A stretch of 17,369 nt of DNA, from contig JABVXU010000863.1 in the NCBI GenBank assembly GCA_013365365.1, forward strand, positions 1-17,369, in the 5' to 3' direction. This DNA comes from Cruorifilaria tuberocauda. Its lineage: Eukaryota; Nematoda; Chromadorea; Rhabditida; Onchocercidae. The notes under the pieces are model-generated. The model did not search any database and was not told the DNA's origin. It saw nothing but the letters and a program-made list of their open reading frames with translations. The translations under genes and the position numbers were made by a program. How positions within the stretch are numbered: the stretch's first letter is position 1; every line of letters begins with the position of its first letter. Below are positions 17,152 through 17,369 of this stretch, piece by piece.

Positions 17152-17220
17152 GGAAAAAAAAAGAAAAGAAAAAAGAAAGAAAGAGGAAGAGAAAAAAACA
17201 TTTCAAAAAAAGAAAAAAAG
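17152..17220 (+). repeat. Polypurine (A/G) tract
   Basis: The plus strand is purine only from 17152 to 17198 and again from 17205 to 17220. It yields a Lys/Glu/Arg-rich open frame that is not credible as a protein. Confidence 0.85.
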
Positions 17221-17369
17221 CGAATTGAATTAAACTTAAAATTTTTAAAAGAAAATTTCTCACCTCATCTTAACTATTTCATTATTCTTGTAAATTTAGA
17301 AGAAAGCATTTAATTTCAATAATATAATTTAAATTATCATATTACAAAATACAAACATGTTAATAAGAC

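Larger units (their letters stand above)
16202..17369. other. A+T-rich right flank, no gene supported
   Basis: It contains the AAAT microsatellite, the 38-bp duplication and the polypurine tract. I found no exon that pairs convincingly with the GTAAGC donor at 16200. Confidence 0.55.

Noticed and set aside
17131..17313. Plus-strand 60-codon Lys/Arg/Glu-rich frame
   Set aside because: It is a translation of the polypurine tract.

Overview
The window looks like nuclear DNA of a nematode, most likely a spirurid or filarial worm. By eye it is about three-quarters A+T. Its main gene is cut into many short exons by short introns with TTTCAG/TTTAG-type acceptors, and its start codon lies 11 bases after a splice acceptor, as expected for spliced-leader mRNAs. 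The species group is inferred from protein resemblance and composition; no database search was possible.

The one securely identified gene is glycogen synthase (GT3 family, UDP-glucose-dependent, nematode gsy-1 type) on the minus strand, 14771 down to 8194. I rebuilt it by hand as 18 exons that join in frame into 696 residues. The UDP-glucose and catalytic motifs, the glucose-6-phosphate arginine cluster and both phosphorylation tails are present. Exon 11's donor site is copied three times in tandem with a 39-base period, and intron 9 has two competing donors. In both cases the unused donor would place a stop codon in frame.

About 1.8 kb further down the same strand is a second gene of at least two exons (6381 to 5520). 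It encodes an acidic, Ser/Pro-rich, probably disordered protein that I do not recognise. It ends in a basic patch and a SUMO-type VKSEP motif. An AATAAA signal follows at 5239-5234. Whether it has more 5' exons, or is made from the same pre-mRNA as glycogen synthase, cannot be decided here.

Two weaker coding candidates lie at the flanks: a 60-codon reading frame with a hydrophobic N-terminus (504-322, minus) and a possible first exon on the plus strand (16121-16199), divergent from glycogen synthase. Everything else is A+T-rich intergenic or intronic DNA with many small tandem duplications (periods 23, 24, 26-29, 34, 36, 38, 39 and 42 bases), TTAA-rich simple repeats and one polypurine tract. 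I saw no tRNA, rRNA, CRISPR array, transposon ends or viral gene.
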